This document shows, piece by piece, positions 19,128 through 26,907 of a DNA stretch of 57,595 nt (its first letter is position 1; each line of letters starts with the position of its first letter). The DNA lies in NCBI GenBank assembly GCA_012523305.1, contig JAAYIV010000001.1:1-57595 (forward strand), in the 5' to 3' direction. This DNA comes from Spirochaetales bacterium (lineage in GTDB: Bacteria; Spirochaetota; Spirochaetia; Sphaerochaetales; Sphaerochaetaceae). The notes below the pieces were generated by a model. It was not told where the DNA came from. It was given only the letters and a program-made list of their open reading frames with translations, and made no database searches. Both the position numbers and the translations under genes were made by a program.

Positions 19128-20120
19128 TTATTTTTTCAACCAGCTCATCAATGCACGCAATTTCTTACCGGTTGTTTCGAGCAGGCTTTCTGATTCGATT
19201 CTTCGTCTTGCGTTGAAGAACGGTCGCTTCACTTGGTTTTCCAACAACCAATTCCTAGCGAACGTACCGTCCTGGATTTCACCAAGAATCTTTTTCATCT
19301 CGTTTCGTGTGGCATCGTTTATGATTCGTTTGCCACTGACATAGTCACCGTATTCCGCAGTATCGCTGATCGAGTAACGCATATAGGAAAGCCCGCCTTG
19401 ATTAATCAAATCAACGATGAGCTTCATTTCATGGCAGCACTCGAAATAGGCCATCTCAGGTTGGTATCCCGCTTCGACCAATGTATCGAATCCGGCTTTG
19501 ATAAGGGCACTGACTCCACCGCAGAGCACCGCCTGCTCACCGAAGAGGTCTGTTTCGGTCTCTTCTTTGAATGTTGTTTCGAAAATACCGGCTTTCCCGG
19601 CACCCAAACCCGCGGCATAAGCCAACGCGACTTGCGTAGAATCTCCAGAAGGATCCTGGTGCACCGCTATCAGTGAAGGAACGCCTTTTCCTTCTTGGAA
19701 TTGCGACCGTACGGTGTGCCCGGGACCTTTGGGGGCGATCATGATCACGTTCACATCCTTCGGCGGGGTGATTTGCCCGAAATGAATGTTGAAACCATGG
19801 GCGAAGGCCAAGTATTTGCCCTTTGTCATTCCTGCTTCGATGCTCTCGCTGTATAATCGTGATTGTTTCTCATCATTAACCAACAGCATCACCACATCTC
19901 CGGCTTTCGCAGCTTCCGCGGCCGTCATCACCCTGAGTCCGGCTTCCTCTGCCTTTTCCCATGAAGGACTACCTTTATAGAGCCCCACGATCACGTTTAC
20001 GCCCGATTCATGGAGATTGAGCGCATGGGCATGTCCTTGGCTCCCGTATCCGATAATCGCAACGGTCTTTGTCTCCAATACACTCATGTCTGCATCTTGT
20101 TCGTAATACATCTTGCTCAT
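19128..20120 (-). CDS. ilvC: Ketol-acid reductoisomerase, class I
   Basis: Isomerises and reduces acetolactate and acetohydroxybutyrate to the dihydroxy acids. The 330-residue length is that of class I enzymes. The Rossmann motif [17 protein letters not shown] is at residues 25-41 and the C-terminal knotted domain begins near 185. The cofactor-specificity loop reads [13 protein letters not shown]: the residue that is usually Arg in NADPH-dependent class I enzymes is Tyr, while the serines are kept. The effect on NADPH versus NADH use is uncertain. AAGGAG precedes the ATG, 55 bases after ilvN. Confidence 0.95.
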   Translation of the reverse strand: MSKMYYEQDADMSVLETKTVAIIGYGSQGHAHALNLHESGVNVIVGLYKGSPSWEKAEEAGLRVMTAAEAAKAGDVVMLLVNDEKQSRLYSESIEAGMTKGKYLAFAHGFNIHFGQITPPKDVNVIMIAPKGPGHTVRSQFQEGKGVPSLIAVHQDPSGDSTQVALAYAAGLGAGKAGIFETTFKEETETDLFGEQAVLCGGVSALIKAGFDTLVEAGYQPEMAYFECCHEMKLIVDLINQGGLSYMRYSISDTAEYGDYVSGKRIINDATRNEMKKILGEIQDGTFARNWLLENQVKRPFFNARRRIESESLLETTGKKLRALMSWLKK

Positions 20121-20175
20121 TCGAAAACTCCTTAATTATTCACCCTTCGGTCTCTATAGATCGTGGATGGTAATG

Positions 20176-20694
20176 TCAATATTCGCTGTCATCCGGGCTT
20201 GCATCGCCTTTGGCTTGACTGTCTCTTCCCATTGCCGTTATTCCGGTTCGTACCAATTCACATATCCCATAGGGTCGGGAAAGCCTGAGAAACGAATTGA
20301 TCTTGTCCAGGTTTCCCGTCAATTGCAACGAAATGGTCGCTTCCGACACATCTACAATTTTTGCTTTGAATATCTCGGACAATTGGATGACAGCGGCCCT
20401 GTTTCCATTTTCCGTACTGAGTTTCACAAGGATCAATTCAGCTTGGATGCTGCCTTGATGCGAAAGTTCGACTACGTTGATAACATCAATCAGTTTCGCC
20501 ACTTGCTTCTCAATCTGTTCCACGATTTGCCGATCCCCTGTTACGACTATGGTAATCCGAGAAATCGTTGGAATCTCCGTTTCTCCGACAGAAAGACTGT
20601 CGATGTTGTATCCCCTGCGGCTGAACAGGCCGACTACCCTGGAAAGAACCCCGGGGTGGTTGTTTACTAATATTCCTAATGTATAGCGTTCCAT
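20176..20694 (-). CDS. ilvN: Acetolactate synthase, small (regulatory) subunit
   Basis: A 172-residue regulatory subunit with an N-terminal ACT domain (YTLGILVNNHPGVLSRVVGL, residues 4-23, with RRGYNIDSL) that binds valine for feedback inhibition of IlvB, and a C-terminal activation domain. The frame is open ten codons further upstream, but ATG 20694 is chosen because AAAAGGAG lies 7 nt before it and the protein then begins MERYTLG as in homologues. It is the first structural gene of the operon. The GGAG of its ribosome-binding site can be closed in a 5-bp hairpin (see separate entry). Confidence 0.93.
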   Translation of the reverse strand: MERYTLGILVNNHPGVLSRVVGLFSRRGYNIDSLSVGETEIPTISRITIVVTGDRQIVEQIEKQVAKLIDVINVVELSHQGSIQAELILVKLSTENGNRAAVIQLSEIFKAKIVDVSEATISLQLTGNLDKINSFLRLSRPYGICELVRTGITAMGRDSQAKGDASPDDSEY

Positions 20695-20699
20695 TGTCT

Positions 20700-20714
20700 G
20701 ACTCCTTTTGGAGT
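20700..20714 (-). promoter_or_regulatory. Hairpin over the ilvN ribosome-binding site
   Basis: On the minus strand ACTCC (20714-20710) and GGAGT (20705-20701) pair across an AAAA loop, burying the GGAG used by ilvN. Two further copies of the same half-sites lie upstream (GACTCC at 20758-20753, GGGAGTC at 20737-20731) and can pair with each other or with this site, so translation as well as transcription may be controlled. Confidence 0.4.
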
Positions 20715-20740
20715 GAATTATCACGGAGATGACTCCCGAT

Positions 20741-20823
20741 AAAAAAGTGTCAGGAGTCCCTATACGGTTATGCCAACACCACCGTGGAGAAGTCTTCCAC
20801 GGTTACGTAACGGCTTGCCGTGG
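20741..20823 (-). promoter_or_regulatory. Attenuator of the ilv-leu operon
   Basis: Just after the leader peptide stop the RNA has mutually exclusive stems. Segment 1 CCACGG (20823-20818) pairs with segment 2 CCGTGG (20802-20797). Segment 2 CCGTGGA (20802-20796) can instead pair with segment 3 TCCACGG (20788-20782). ACGGT inside segment 3 (20785-20781) can pair with ACCGT (20768-20764), which would trap the 5' arm of the terminator in its loop. The terminator stem is GTGTTGG (20779-20773) with CTGACAC (20753-20747), followed by six Us (20746-20741). The stop codon is placed so that a ribosome there would cover segment 1. Confidence 0.6.
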
Positions 20824-20829
20824 AGAGAG

Positions 20830-21000
20830 TTATAGAATAATTAGGGTTACAATAATAATGGAGATAATAAGGAGGGGTAGTACAGATACTATAGGAAGGG
20901 ATGAGCAAATAATAGCGGATAAAGATCGGGGTCTTGTCTGTCCTGACGGGTTACACTGAAGTCCCATCGTTGATTGACGCCTATTGTGCGTACTTCTCAT
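20830..21000 (-). CDS. Leader peptide of the ilv-leu operon, rich in Ile/Leu/Val
   Basis: A 56-residue frame between the promoter and the attenuator. From residue 27 to the end 20 of 30 residues are Ile (10), Leu (7) or Val (3), ending IIIVTLIIL and stop. This composition is the hallmark of leader peptides that sense charged branched-chain tRNAs by ribosome stalling. The first ATG (21000) has AGAGG 8 nt upstream and is the likely start; an in-frame ATG at 20967 would give 45 residues but lacks a ribosome-binding site. The N-terminal half (MRSTHNRRQSTM...) is basic and has no such bias. It is short enough to be missed by standard gene calling. Confidence 0.75.
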   Translation of the reverse strand: MRSTHNRRQSTMGLQCNPSGQTRPRSLSAIICSSLPIVSVLPLLIISIIIVTLIIL

Positions 21001-21031
21001 AATATGTACCTCTCACATGAAGATTGCTTCT

Positions 21032-21060
21032 GTTGTAACCATGATACGGGAAAATGTCAA
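21032..21060 (-). promoter_or_regulatory. Promoter of the ilv-leu operon
   Basis: On the minus strand a consensus TTGACA (21060-21055), 17-nt spacer and TACAAC (21037-21032). Transcription would begin near 21025, about 25 nt before the leader peptide ATG and 330 nt before ilvN. Confidence 0.6.
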
Positions 21061-21190
21061 TCATTTGATTCAATTTTCATGCACATATAACAACATATTT
21101 TGTATTAATATACACTTTTCATACATCTTTATCATATTTGTAGTAAATTCACCAACCTTCGGCTACACTATTCACGCGAGGGTTTTGAGA
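21061..21190. other. AT-rich divergent control region between ilv leader and histidine kinase
   Basis: No gene is seen. The histidine kinase frame is open through here, but the codons before the TTG at 21191 are AT-rich, run across the opposing ilv promoter and leader, and are not kinase-like. The kinase promoter must lie here; I see no consensus -35/-10 pair. Confidence 0.5.
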
Positions 21191-22963
21191 TTGGTTACAG
21201 CGCATGACAATCATAAAAGAAGTGTTCTGTATGGGTCCCTATTTTATCGGCTCATCTCGTACTTTCTCATTGTGATGATTATCCCCCTAGTGGTGTTGAG
21301 TGTATATTACGTTGCTGCCGGAAACAATGCGATCACCAAAAACTTATCCGATCAAAATGAAATGGCTACAGTCAGGATTGCTGACCAGGTCAAATCGATC
21401 ATCGAATCATATCGTCATAAAACATATGTGCTCAGTACGAACAATACGATCATCAGTGAATTGGATGCAGATGCTCCGGAAACCAGCTCGTCCCGTTCAA
21501 AAGAAATATATGAGCAGTTGTTCACGATCATGCGCGGCGATACTTACTTGGCAAGTGCTACGATAGTGAGCAGTTCGGGCCAGGCACGTTACTCTACCCA
21601 CCTGTTTCCCTCCCGTTACGATATCAGGTACAACCGCAACGATTGGAATCCGTTTTTCACCCTTTCGAGGACTGCCGGAGAAAACGCATCGGTCATCACC
21701 ATTGAAAACCGATATGCGACACAAACCAATGCGTTCGTGTTCATGAGCATCTATCGCAAAGTGCGTAACACGGCCGGAGAGGAAGTCGGTTATGTCGCGG
21801 TCGACATATTCCAAGAAGCGCTTTCGTCTCTAAATAATTGGTTCAGATTCAACGAAATCATTCTTATCGACACCGATAATTTTCTTGCTTCATCGCTATT
21901 GACCACAGATCGCTTCGGAGATTTTTCCAATTTCCCCGAATTACGTTCGATACAGGCTCCATTCACGCGTAAAACCATTACCGACAGCTCCATGATCATT
22001 TCAACAGTTTCAATTCCCGGTACTTCTTTCATAGTAGCCGGTGTCACCGATACCACGGTGCATCGTCAAGGAATCACTCATTTCTTCTTTATTATCATCA
22101 TGGTCGCTTTGTTGGGTTTATTGGTCGCCAGCGTGCTAGCGTTTTTCTTTACCCGATCGATAGCCAAGCCTGTCAACCGGCTTACATCCTCGATGAGAAA
22201 AGTCGAAGCAGGAGATTTGGCAGTGAGGGTTCACGAATCAAAGATTGTTGAATTCGCACAATTGGACAGCACGTTCAATGCCATGGTCAGCCAAATTGCT
22301 GAATTGCTCAACCTCACTCGAGAGGAGGAAGAGAAAGTCAGGGAAGCAGAACGGAAAGCCCTTCATGCTCAGATGAATCCTCATTTCCTGTACAATACGC
22401 TCAATACCGTGAAGGCGATAGCCAAACTTCATGGCGAACAAGAAATCCTTATGATAGTTACCAAACTTGGCAGGCTGCTCCGTGAGAGCATCGAAAACCG
22501 GGAAACAGAGCAACCGCTCAGCCAAAGCATCGCCTTGGTCGAGAATTATCTTGCCATCCAAAAAATTCGCTTCGGGGAAAAACTGGTCACATCGATCGAG
22601 GTTGATCCGAGACTCAACGATCTCATGTTGCCTAAGCTTGTCATCCAACCGCTGGTTGAAAATGCTCTGATCCATGGATTGGAACCCAAGACCGGAACAT
22701 GGCGTCTGGCAATCAGATGCTCTGTGGTGGACTCTTGGGCGGTCATTACGATCAGTGACAATGGAATAGGCATACCGAAAGGCATGTTACCCGAAAATCT
22801 TGAAGAACTCGCCAATTCGGAACATATCGGACTCTATAATATCTATCGAAGGATGCAATTGCGTTTCAACACTTCTTTTTCGTTCAGGATCGATTCGATT
22901 GAAGGGGAAGGAACTGAAATTTCTATCGCTGTTCGAAGAGACAGAGAGGAGAACGTCGGATGA
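21191..22963 (+). CDS. Sensor histidine kinase, YesM type
   Basis: An inner-membrane kinase of 590 residues: TM1 near 21-41, an extracellular dCache-like region to about 295, TM2 near 297-320, HAMP (RSIAKPVNRLTSSMRKVEAG), then the His_kinase domain with phosphorylated His in HAQMNPHFLYNTLN (His about 398) and a HATPase_c domain with QPLVENALIHGL and ITISDNGIGIPKG. YesM kinases usually sense sugars or their binding proteins. A TTG start at 21191 is chosen because GAGGG lies 8 nt before it and the protein then begins just ahead of TM1; an upstream in-frame ATG (21017) would add 58 non-conserved residues. Overlaps its response regulator by four bases. Confidence 0.85.
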   Translation: MVTAHDNHKRSVLYGSLFYRLISYFLIVMIIPLVVLSVYYVAAGNNAITKNLSDQNEMATVRIADQVKSIIESYRHKTYVLSTNNTIISELDADAPETSSSRSKEIYEQLFTIMRGDTYLASATIVSSSGQARYSTHLFPSRYDIRYNRNDWNPFFTLSRTAGENASVITIENRYATQTNAFVFMSIYRKVRNTAGEEVGYVAVDIFQEALSSLNNWFRFNEIILIDTDNFLASSLLTTDRFGDFSNFPELRSIQAPFTRKTITDSSMIISTVSIPGTSFIVAGVTDTTVHRQGITHFFFIIIMVALLGLLVASVLAFFFTRSIAKPVNRLTSSMRKVEAGDLAVRVHESKIVEFAQLDSTFNAMVSQIAELLNLTREEEEKVREAERKALHAQMNPHFLYNTLNTVKAIAKLHGEQEILMIVTKLGRLLRESIENRETEQPLSQSIALVENYLAIQKIRFGEKLVTSIEVDPRLNDLMLPKLVIQPLVENALIHGLEPKTGTWRLAIRCSVVDSWAVITISDNGIGIPKGMLPENLEELANSEHIGLYNIYRRMQLRFNTSFSFRIDSIEGEGTEISIAVRRDREENVG

Positions 22964-23724
22964 GTTATTCGGTAGTGCTCGTGGAAGACGAAGAGCTGAC
23001 CCTCCAAGAGCTGGAAACCACAACGGATTGGCAAAAGTTTGACATGCACGTTATCGGAACAGCTACCAACGGAATGGACGGCGAGCAACTCATCAAAGCG
23101 CTCGAACCCGATATCGTCATTACCGATATCAGACTTCCCGGACAGGATGGACTGGAGATGCTTTCACACTGCCCGGTGAATTACGCTATCATTTTGAGCG
23201 GACACAGTGATTTCAGCTACATGCAGAAAGCAATCCGTCTTTCGGTGTTTGATTTCTTACTAAAGCCCGTCGCTGACGAAGATCTTGAACACACACTAGC
23301 CAATCTCTCGGAAAGAATACAAGAAGAAGACGACGAGATGGACCGGATGAAGAAGCAAACCGACACTTCGGGATGCATAACGCTACCGGTAAAAGTCAGC
23401 AACAGGATCGTTGATGCCGCAATCCAGTTTATCAACAACCACTATCATCATTCGATAGGGTTGCAAGAGACATGTGATCATCTGAGCGTATCTGAAAGTC
23501 ACCTCTGTCGGTTATTCAAAGAATGCACGGGGATTAATTTTCTCTATTACCTCAATGCATACCGAATCAACAAAGCCATAGAGATGATGAAGGATCACTC
23601 GATCACCATCCAGCAAATTTCAGCGGGCAACGGTTTCCCGAGCTCCGGTTACTTTGCTAAAATCTTCAAAAAGTACACGGGAGTCCTCCCCAGCCAATAC
23701 CGTGATCAAAATAGTATGCTCTGA
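22960..23724 (+). CDS. AraC-type response regulator
   Basis: The partner of the YesM kinase. The 254 residues comprise a receiver domain with the phosphoacceptor Asp in PDIVITDIRLPGQDGLEML near residue 52, and a C-terminal AraC helix-turn-helix pair (LQETCDHLSVSESHLCRLFK near 168-187; IQQISAGNGFPSSGYFAKIF near 218-237). The linker is short, giving a protein about half the size of many regulators of this class. The likely target is a sugar-uptake operon, possibly the ABC transporter at 26-29 kb, but no site was identified. Confidence 0.88.
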   Translation: MSYSVVLVEDEELTLQELETTTDWQKFDMHVIGTATNGMDGEQLIKALEPDIVITDIRLPGQDGLEMLSHCPVNYAIILSGHSDFSYMQKAIRLSVFDFLLKPVADEDLEHTLANLSERIQEEDDEMDRMKKQTDTSGCITLPVKVSNRIVDAAIQFINNHYHHSIGLQETCDHLSVSESHLCRLFKECTGINFLYYLNAYRINKAIEMMKDHSITIQQISAGNGFPSSGYFAKIFKKYTGVLPSQYRDQNSML

Positions 23725-23727
23725 TGG

Positions 23728-24453
23728 TCATAATATGTTTAGAGCTTCCTGCAATACATTTTTATACACCGAAAATTCCAACCCTTTCTGACTGAAGTCA
23801 TCACGTAATTTTATAGTTCTGTCAGTGATTGGATATCCTACGATGGATTCTATCGTTTCAGCATCCAGTCCCCATATCAAAAGATCTGAATAGGTCGTGT
23901 TTCCCTTGATGATCATTTCTTCGCTCGCAACATCATGTTCTTGTGTAGCGGATGTCGCATATGTTTGATTGATCGCGATTGAACGGGCAGTCAATACAGT
24001 TGCCGTCGTTTCATCGATGCTCCCCAGATCTGCCAGGATCCTGATCGCAGATTCAGGCAGTAGTGTTGTGGCTTCCGGTTCGTAAGGTACTTGATCATAA
24101 AGAGAAACAAACCATTTGATACTGTCCGTACCGACTTCCCCATTATCAATGTCCTTATACAGTTCTTCAAGATCTTTTGCTTTATACTCGTTCGCACCTT
24201 TTTGTGACGTATCCAAAGCAAATGCCTGAGCGATTGTTTCAGCGGGAACAGAAAAATAATGCTCGATATCTTCAAACGTATATGAGCCCCGAATATCGGA
24301 AGGATTGTTTAGCCCTGCAAATTGCCCTGTTGTAAATTTTGCAGGCACTTTTGATTGCTCGTCATTCCAAAGACCAAATATCATAAGCAATGCAACCGCA
24401 ACGACAATGAAGGCTGCGACTCCCGTACCCAATACTGTTGATGATATTCTCAT
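23728..24453 (-). CDS. Membrane-anchored protein with two similar helical modules, partner of the NapH-like protein
   Basis: A 241-residue protein with one N-terminal membrane segment (residues 10-28) and a body facing, most likely, outward. Two segments resemble each other: IRGSYTFEDIEHYFSVPAET at 54-73 and IKGNTTYSDLLIWGLDAETI at 182-201. Each consists of I-(K/R)-G, a short helix, then a second helix with AETI. Similar modules are found attached to NapH/NosR-like ferredoxin proteins; that comparison is from memory. It overlaps the NapH-like gene by four bases, so the two act together. Function unknown; an electron-transfer accessory role is an inference. Confidence 0.55.
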   Translation of the reverse strand: MRISSTVLGTGVAAFIVVAVALLMIFGLWNDEQSKVPAKFTTGQFAGLNNPSDIRGSYTFEDIEHYFSVPAETIAQAFALDTSQKGANEYKAKDLEELYKDIDNGEVGTDSIKWFVSLYDQVPYEPEATTLLPESAIRILADLGSIDETTATVLTARSIAINQTYATSATQEHDVASEEMIIKGNTTYSDLLIWGLDAETIESIVGYPITDRTIKLRDDFSQKGLEFSVYKNVLQEALNIL

Positions 24454-25304
24454 TCGTTCGTTCCCTCGGAAGTTGTTTCCTTACCTGCCGTTCCTAAGTA
24501 GACAGTTTCTTTCACCGGACAAGCATATTCTGAAGTGCAGAGCATACATGTGATACATTGTGGATGCTTCACCGTCTCGGTAGTGGAGATTGTAATATTC
24601 ATCGGACAGGAGACATCACACTTACCGCAATCGATGCATGTGGCAGCCTTCCTGTGAATTTTGAATATCCTGAAATAATTGGTTAATCCGAGCAGGGCTC
24701 CATAAGGACACGCATATTTGCAGAATGGTCGTTCGACAAATAGCGAAGCAATGATGACAACAGCAAGGATGATATAGGCAGAGATGGCAACCTCACTTGT
24801 CCATAAATTGAACAAAGCATAATAAGGATCATATGAAGAGAAGACTAGCGTTGCCGATAGCGCGGTAGACACTACAATCCAAATTAATAAAATATAACGG
24901 ATAAAACGCAAGTATCTGTCAATTTTTGAAGGAATGAACCTATTGTACCGTTTCTTAAACAGTGTGCGTCCGATCATTCCAATCCATTCTTGGAACGTAC
25001 CGAACGGACAAATCCAACCGCAGAATACCGGACCCGCGATGATTGCCGTAACAAAAACGATCAACATCAGATAAAAGGAAGAGTCATGGATCTTTTGGAC
25101 GAACGTACCGGTGGTGACGTACCGATACAATGACACCACCCCTCCGAACGGGCAAACGGCATGTAATGAGGCCCCTTCGATAACCGGTAAGAATTCAGCT
25201 ACCTCGGAGTATGAGTGAGAGAGCGTGATCAGCAGTACGAGCGTGAAGAATCCGATTTGGATTATCCGTCTTATGTTCTGCTTCCTTCGATTCCTGTGTT
25301 TCAT
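24450..25304 (-). CDS. NapH/MauN-like membrane ferredoxin
   Basis: A 284-residue polytopic membrane protein with four or five hydrophobic helices, two conserved cysteine motifs at membrane edges (FCGWICPFGTFQEW near 94-107 and FCKYACPYGAL near 195-205), and a C-terminal cytoplasmic two-cluster ferredoxin domain (CIDCGKCDVSCP near 225-236 and CITCMLCTSEYACP near 251-264). Such proteins pass electrons between quinols or ferredoxin and an outward-facing partner. The partner here is presumably the coupled downstream protein. The ribosome-binding site is weak (AGGGAA, about 9 nt from the ATG). The pathway served cannot be told from the neighbours. Confidence 0.8.
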   Translation of the reverse strand: MKHRNRRKQNIRRIIQIGFFTLVLLITLSHSYSEVAEFLPVIEGASLHAVCPFGGVVSLYRYVTTGTFVQKIHDSSFYLMLIVFVTAIIAGPVFCGWICPFGTFQEWIGMIGRTLFKKRYNRFIPSKIDRYLRFIRYILLIWIVVSTALSATLVFSSYDPYYALFNLWTSEVAISAYIILAVVIIASLFVERPFCKYACPYGALLGLTNYFRIFKIHRKAATCIDCGKCDVSCPMNITISTTETVKHPQCITCMLCTSEYACPVKETVYLGTAGKETTSEGTNE

Positions 25305-25394
25305 TTCTTATTATTCCCTGTTGAGATCATGAACTATCGGATACATCATACAAGGTAAGATATGGTCAAGAAATGATGAAGAATAGATAAATAT

Positions 25395-26015
25395 TCATAC
25401 TCCTAAAAATGAAGCAAGGTCCCGGTCGATATCCTTATTCGATTTCTTGTCGTAATGGAAGGCTGTCATCCCCAATGCCCTTGCCGCACTGACATTGATC
25501 AAATAATCGTCGATGAACAGAGTGTTTTCCGCATCGGCATGTTCTTCCGTAAGAATTCGCTCAAAGAATTGTCTGCTCGGCTTCGTTACTTTCAATTCAT
25601 GAGAGGCATATACTTTGTCGAATATGAAAAAATAACCTTCCCTGTCCAAGTATTCCCAATGCGGAGCATACGTATTGGAAGCACAGACCACCCTTTTCCC
25701 TGCGGATTTCAATGATGTGAGGATCTGCACTACGGGAGCATTCCAGTAAGGCTTGAAAAATATTGCCAACGGATCTTTTTCGACCCTGACTGAGAAACGT
25801 TCTTCGACATGGTCCCAATACACGTCCGAATCGATGGCGCCATCCATCAATGGAAATTCGTATTTTTTATAATCATCGAGTAACTCTTCATATTCAAGAT
25901 GATAATATTCGGCTATCTTTTCGATTACCGTGATTCCTTCGATAACCACATTTCCCATGTCAAAAAGATAGAGGTCCCATGATCGGGGACCTCCCGAGAC
26001 AGTCGTTGTTTGCAT
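25395..26015 (-). CDS. HAD-superfamily phosphatase, YihX-like
   Basis: A 206-residue HAD hydrolase. Motif I is FDMGNVV, the form (second Asp replaced) seen in alpha-glucose-1-phosphate phosphatase YihX and relatives; later motifs are VVCASNTYAPH, KVTKPSRQFF and FIDDYLINVSAA. The ATG at 26015 begins one base after the stop of the sugar permease gene, with GGGGTGAT before it, so the phosphatase belongs to the transporter operon. A sugar-phosphate substrate is therefore likely, though not proved. The frame stays open 12 codons upstream, inside the permease gene. Confidence 0.75.
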   Translation of the reverse strand: MQTTTVSGGPRSWDLYLFDMGNVVIEGITVIEKIAEYYHLEYEELLDDYKKYEFPLMDGAIDSDVYWDHVEERFSVRVEKDPLAIFFKPYWNAPVVQILTSLKSAGKRVVCASNTYAPHWEYLDREGYFFIFDKVYASHELKVTKPSRQFFERILTEEHADAENTLFIDDYLINVSAARALGMTAFHYDKKSNKDIDRDLASFLGV

Positions 26016-26016
26016 A

Positions 26017-26895
26017 TCACCCCTTTCGTGATTCGTATACAGCCGCACCACCGATAAAGTATTTTGAAAGAGCCCCGAAAAGAATGAACATCGGGATACT
26101 GGCGATCATGGCCACAGCCATCATCGCACCTTCGTCAGTTAATTTTTCTTCAGAAAATTTCGTAATGTAAAGTGGAATCGTCTTCATTTTCTCTGACTGG
26201 GAAATCAATAACGGCCACAAAAGATTGTCCCACTGTCCCCTGAATGACAGAATTCCCAATGTTGCGATAACAGGTGCGCAGTTCGGAAAAACGATCCTCC
26301 AGAATATTGAAAACTCATTCAAGCCGTCAACGCGAGCCGCATCGAGAAATTCAGAAGGGAACGTTGTCAGATACTGGCGCATTTGGAATACCCCGAAAGC
26401 GCTTACGAGGAACGGTACGATAAGGCCGACATAGGAATCCTGCATTCTCAACCCGGTCGCCACCATATACAACGGAATCATGATCGCTTCGAAAGGAATC
26501 ATCATCGTTGCCATGATCAGCATGAATATGAAATTCCTACCTCGGAATTTGAATTTCGCAATCCCGTACCCTGTGATCGATGCGATCAACACCGTGGTGA
26601 TGGCAACCGCGAGAGCTACTACCAAAGAATTGAATATATTACGTGGAAACGTCCACGCCATGTCATTGCCCTGCACTGCCTTCACATAGTTCTGGTAATA
26701 AAAGCTTTCGGGAATCCAGCTAAAGGGCATCCTTACGATTTGACTGCTGGTCATGAACGAGGCTGTCACCATGAACACCAAAGGCATCAGCGTGAATATC
26801 AATACCAGCAGCAATACACCCCAAGAGACGAACTTTAACCATGGAATACGTCGAATCAGAGTAGGGTCAGCTGTCGTAATCGCTTCATTAGCCAT
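26017..26895 (-). CDS. Sugar ABC transporter permease, MalG type
   Basis: A 292-residue inner-membrane permease of the carbohydrate uptake-1 family, with six hydrophobic helices and the EAA loop EFLDAARVDGLNEFSIFWRI near residues 196-215, where the ATPase docks. It pairs with the MalF-type permease 12 bases upstream and the binding protein before that. No ATPase gene is in the cluster, so a shared MsmK-like ATPase encoded elsewhere is expected. The sugar is unknown. Confidence 0.9.
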   Translation of the reverse strand: MANEAITTADPTLIRRIPWLKFVSWGVLLLVLIFTLMPLVFMVTASFMTSSQIVRMPFSWIPESFYYQNYVKAVQGNDMAWTFPRNIFNSLVVALAVAITTVLIASITGYGIAKFKFRGRNFIFMLIMATMMIPFEAIMIPLYMVATGLRMQDSYVGLIVPFLVSAFGVFQMRQYLTTFPSEFLDAARVDGLNEFSIFWRIVFPNCAPVIATLGILSFRGQWDNLLWPLLISQSEKMKTIPLYITKFSEEKLTDEGAMMAVAMIASIPMFILFGALSKYFIGGAAVYESRKG

Positions 26896-26907
26896 AGCAG
26901 ACCTCCT

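Noticed and set aside
20725-20829. A T-box riboswitch before ilvN
   Set aside because: No AGGGTGGNACCGCG-type T-box sequence is present; the leader peptide with alternative stems explains the region better.
20984-21190. N-terminal extension of the histidine kinase
   Set aside because: The frame is open, but it crosses the opposing ilv promoter and leader and has no kinase-like sequence; the TTG at 21191 has a good ribosome-binding site.
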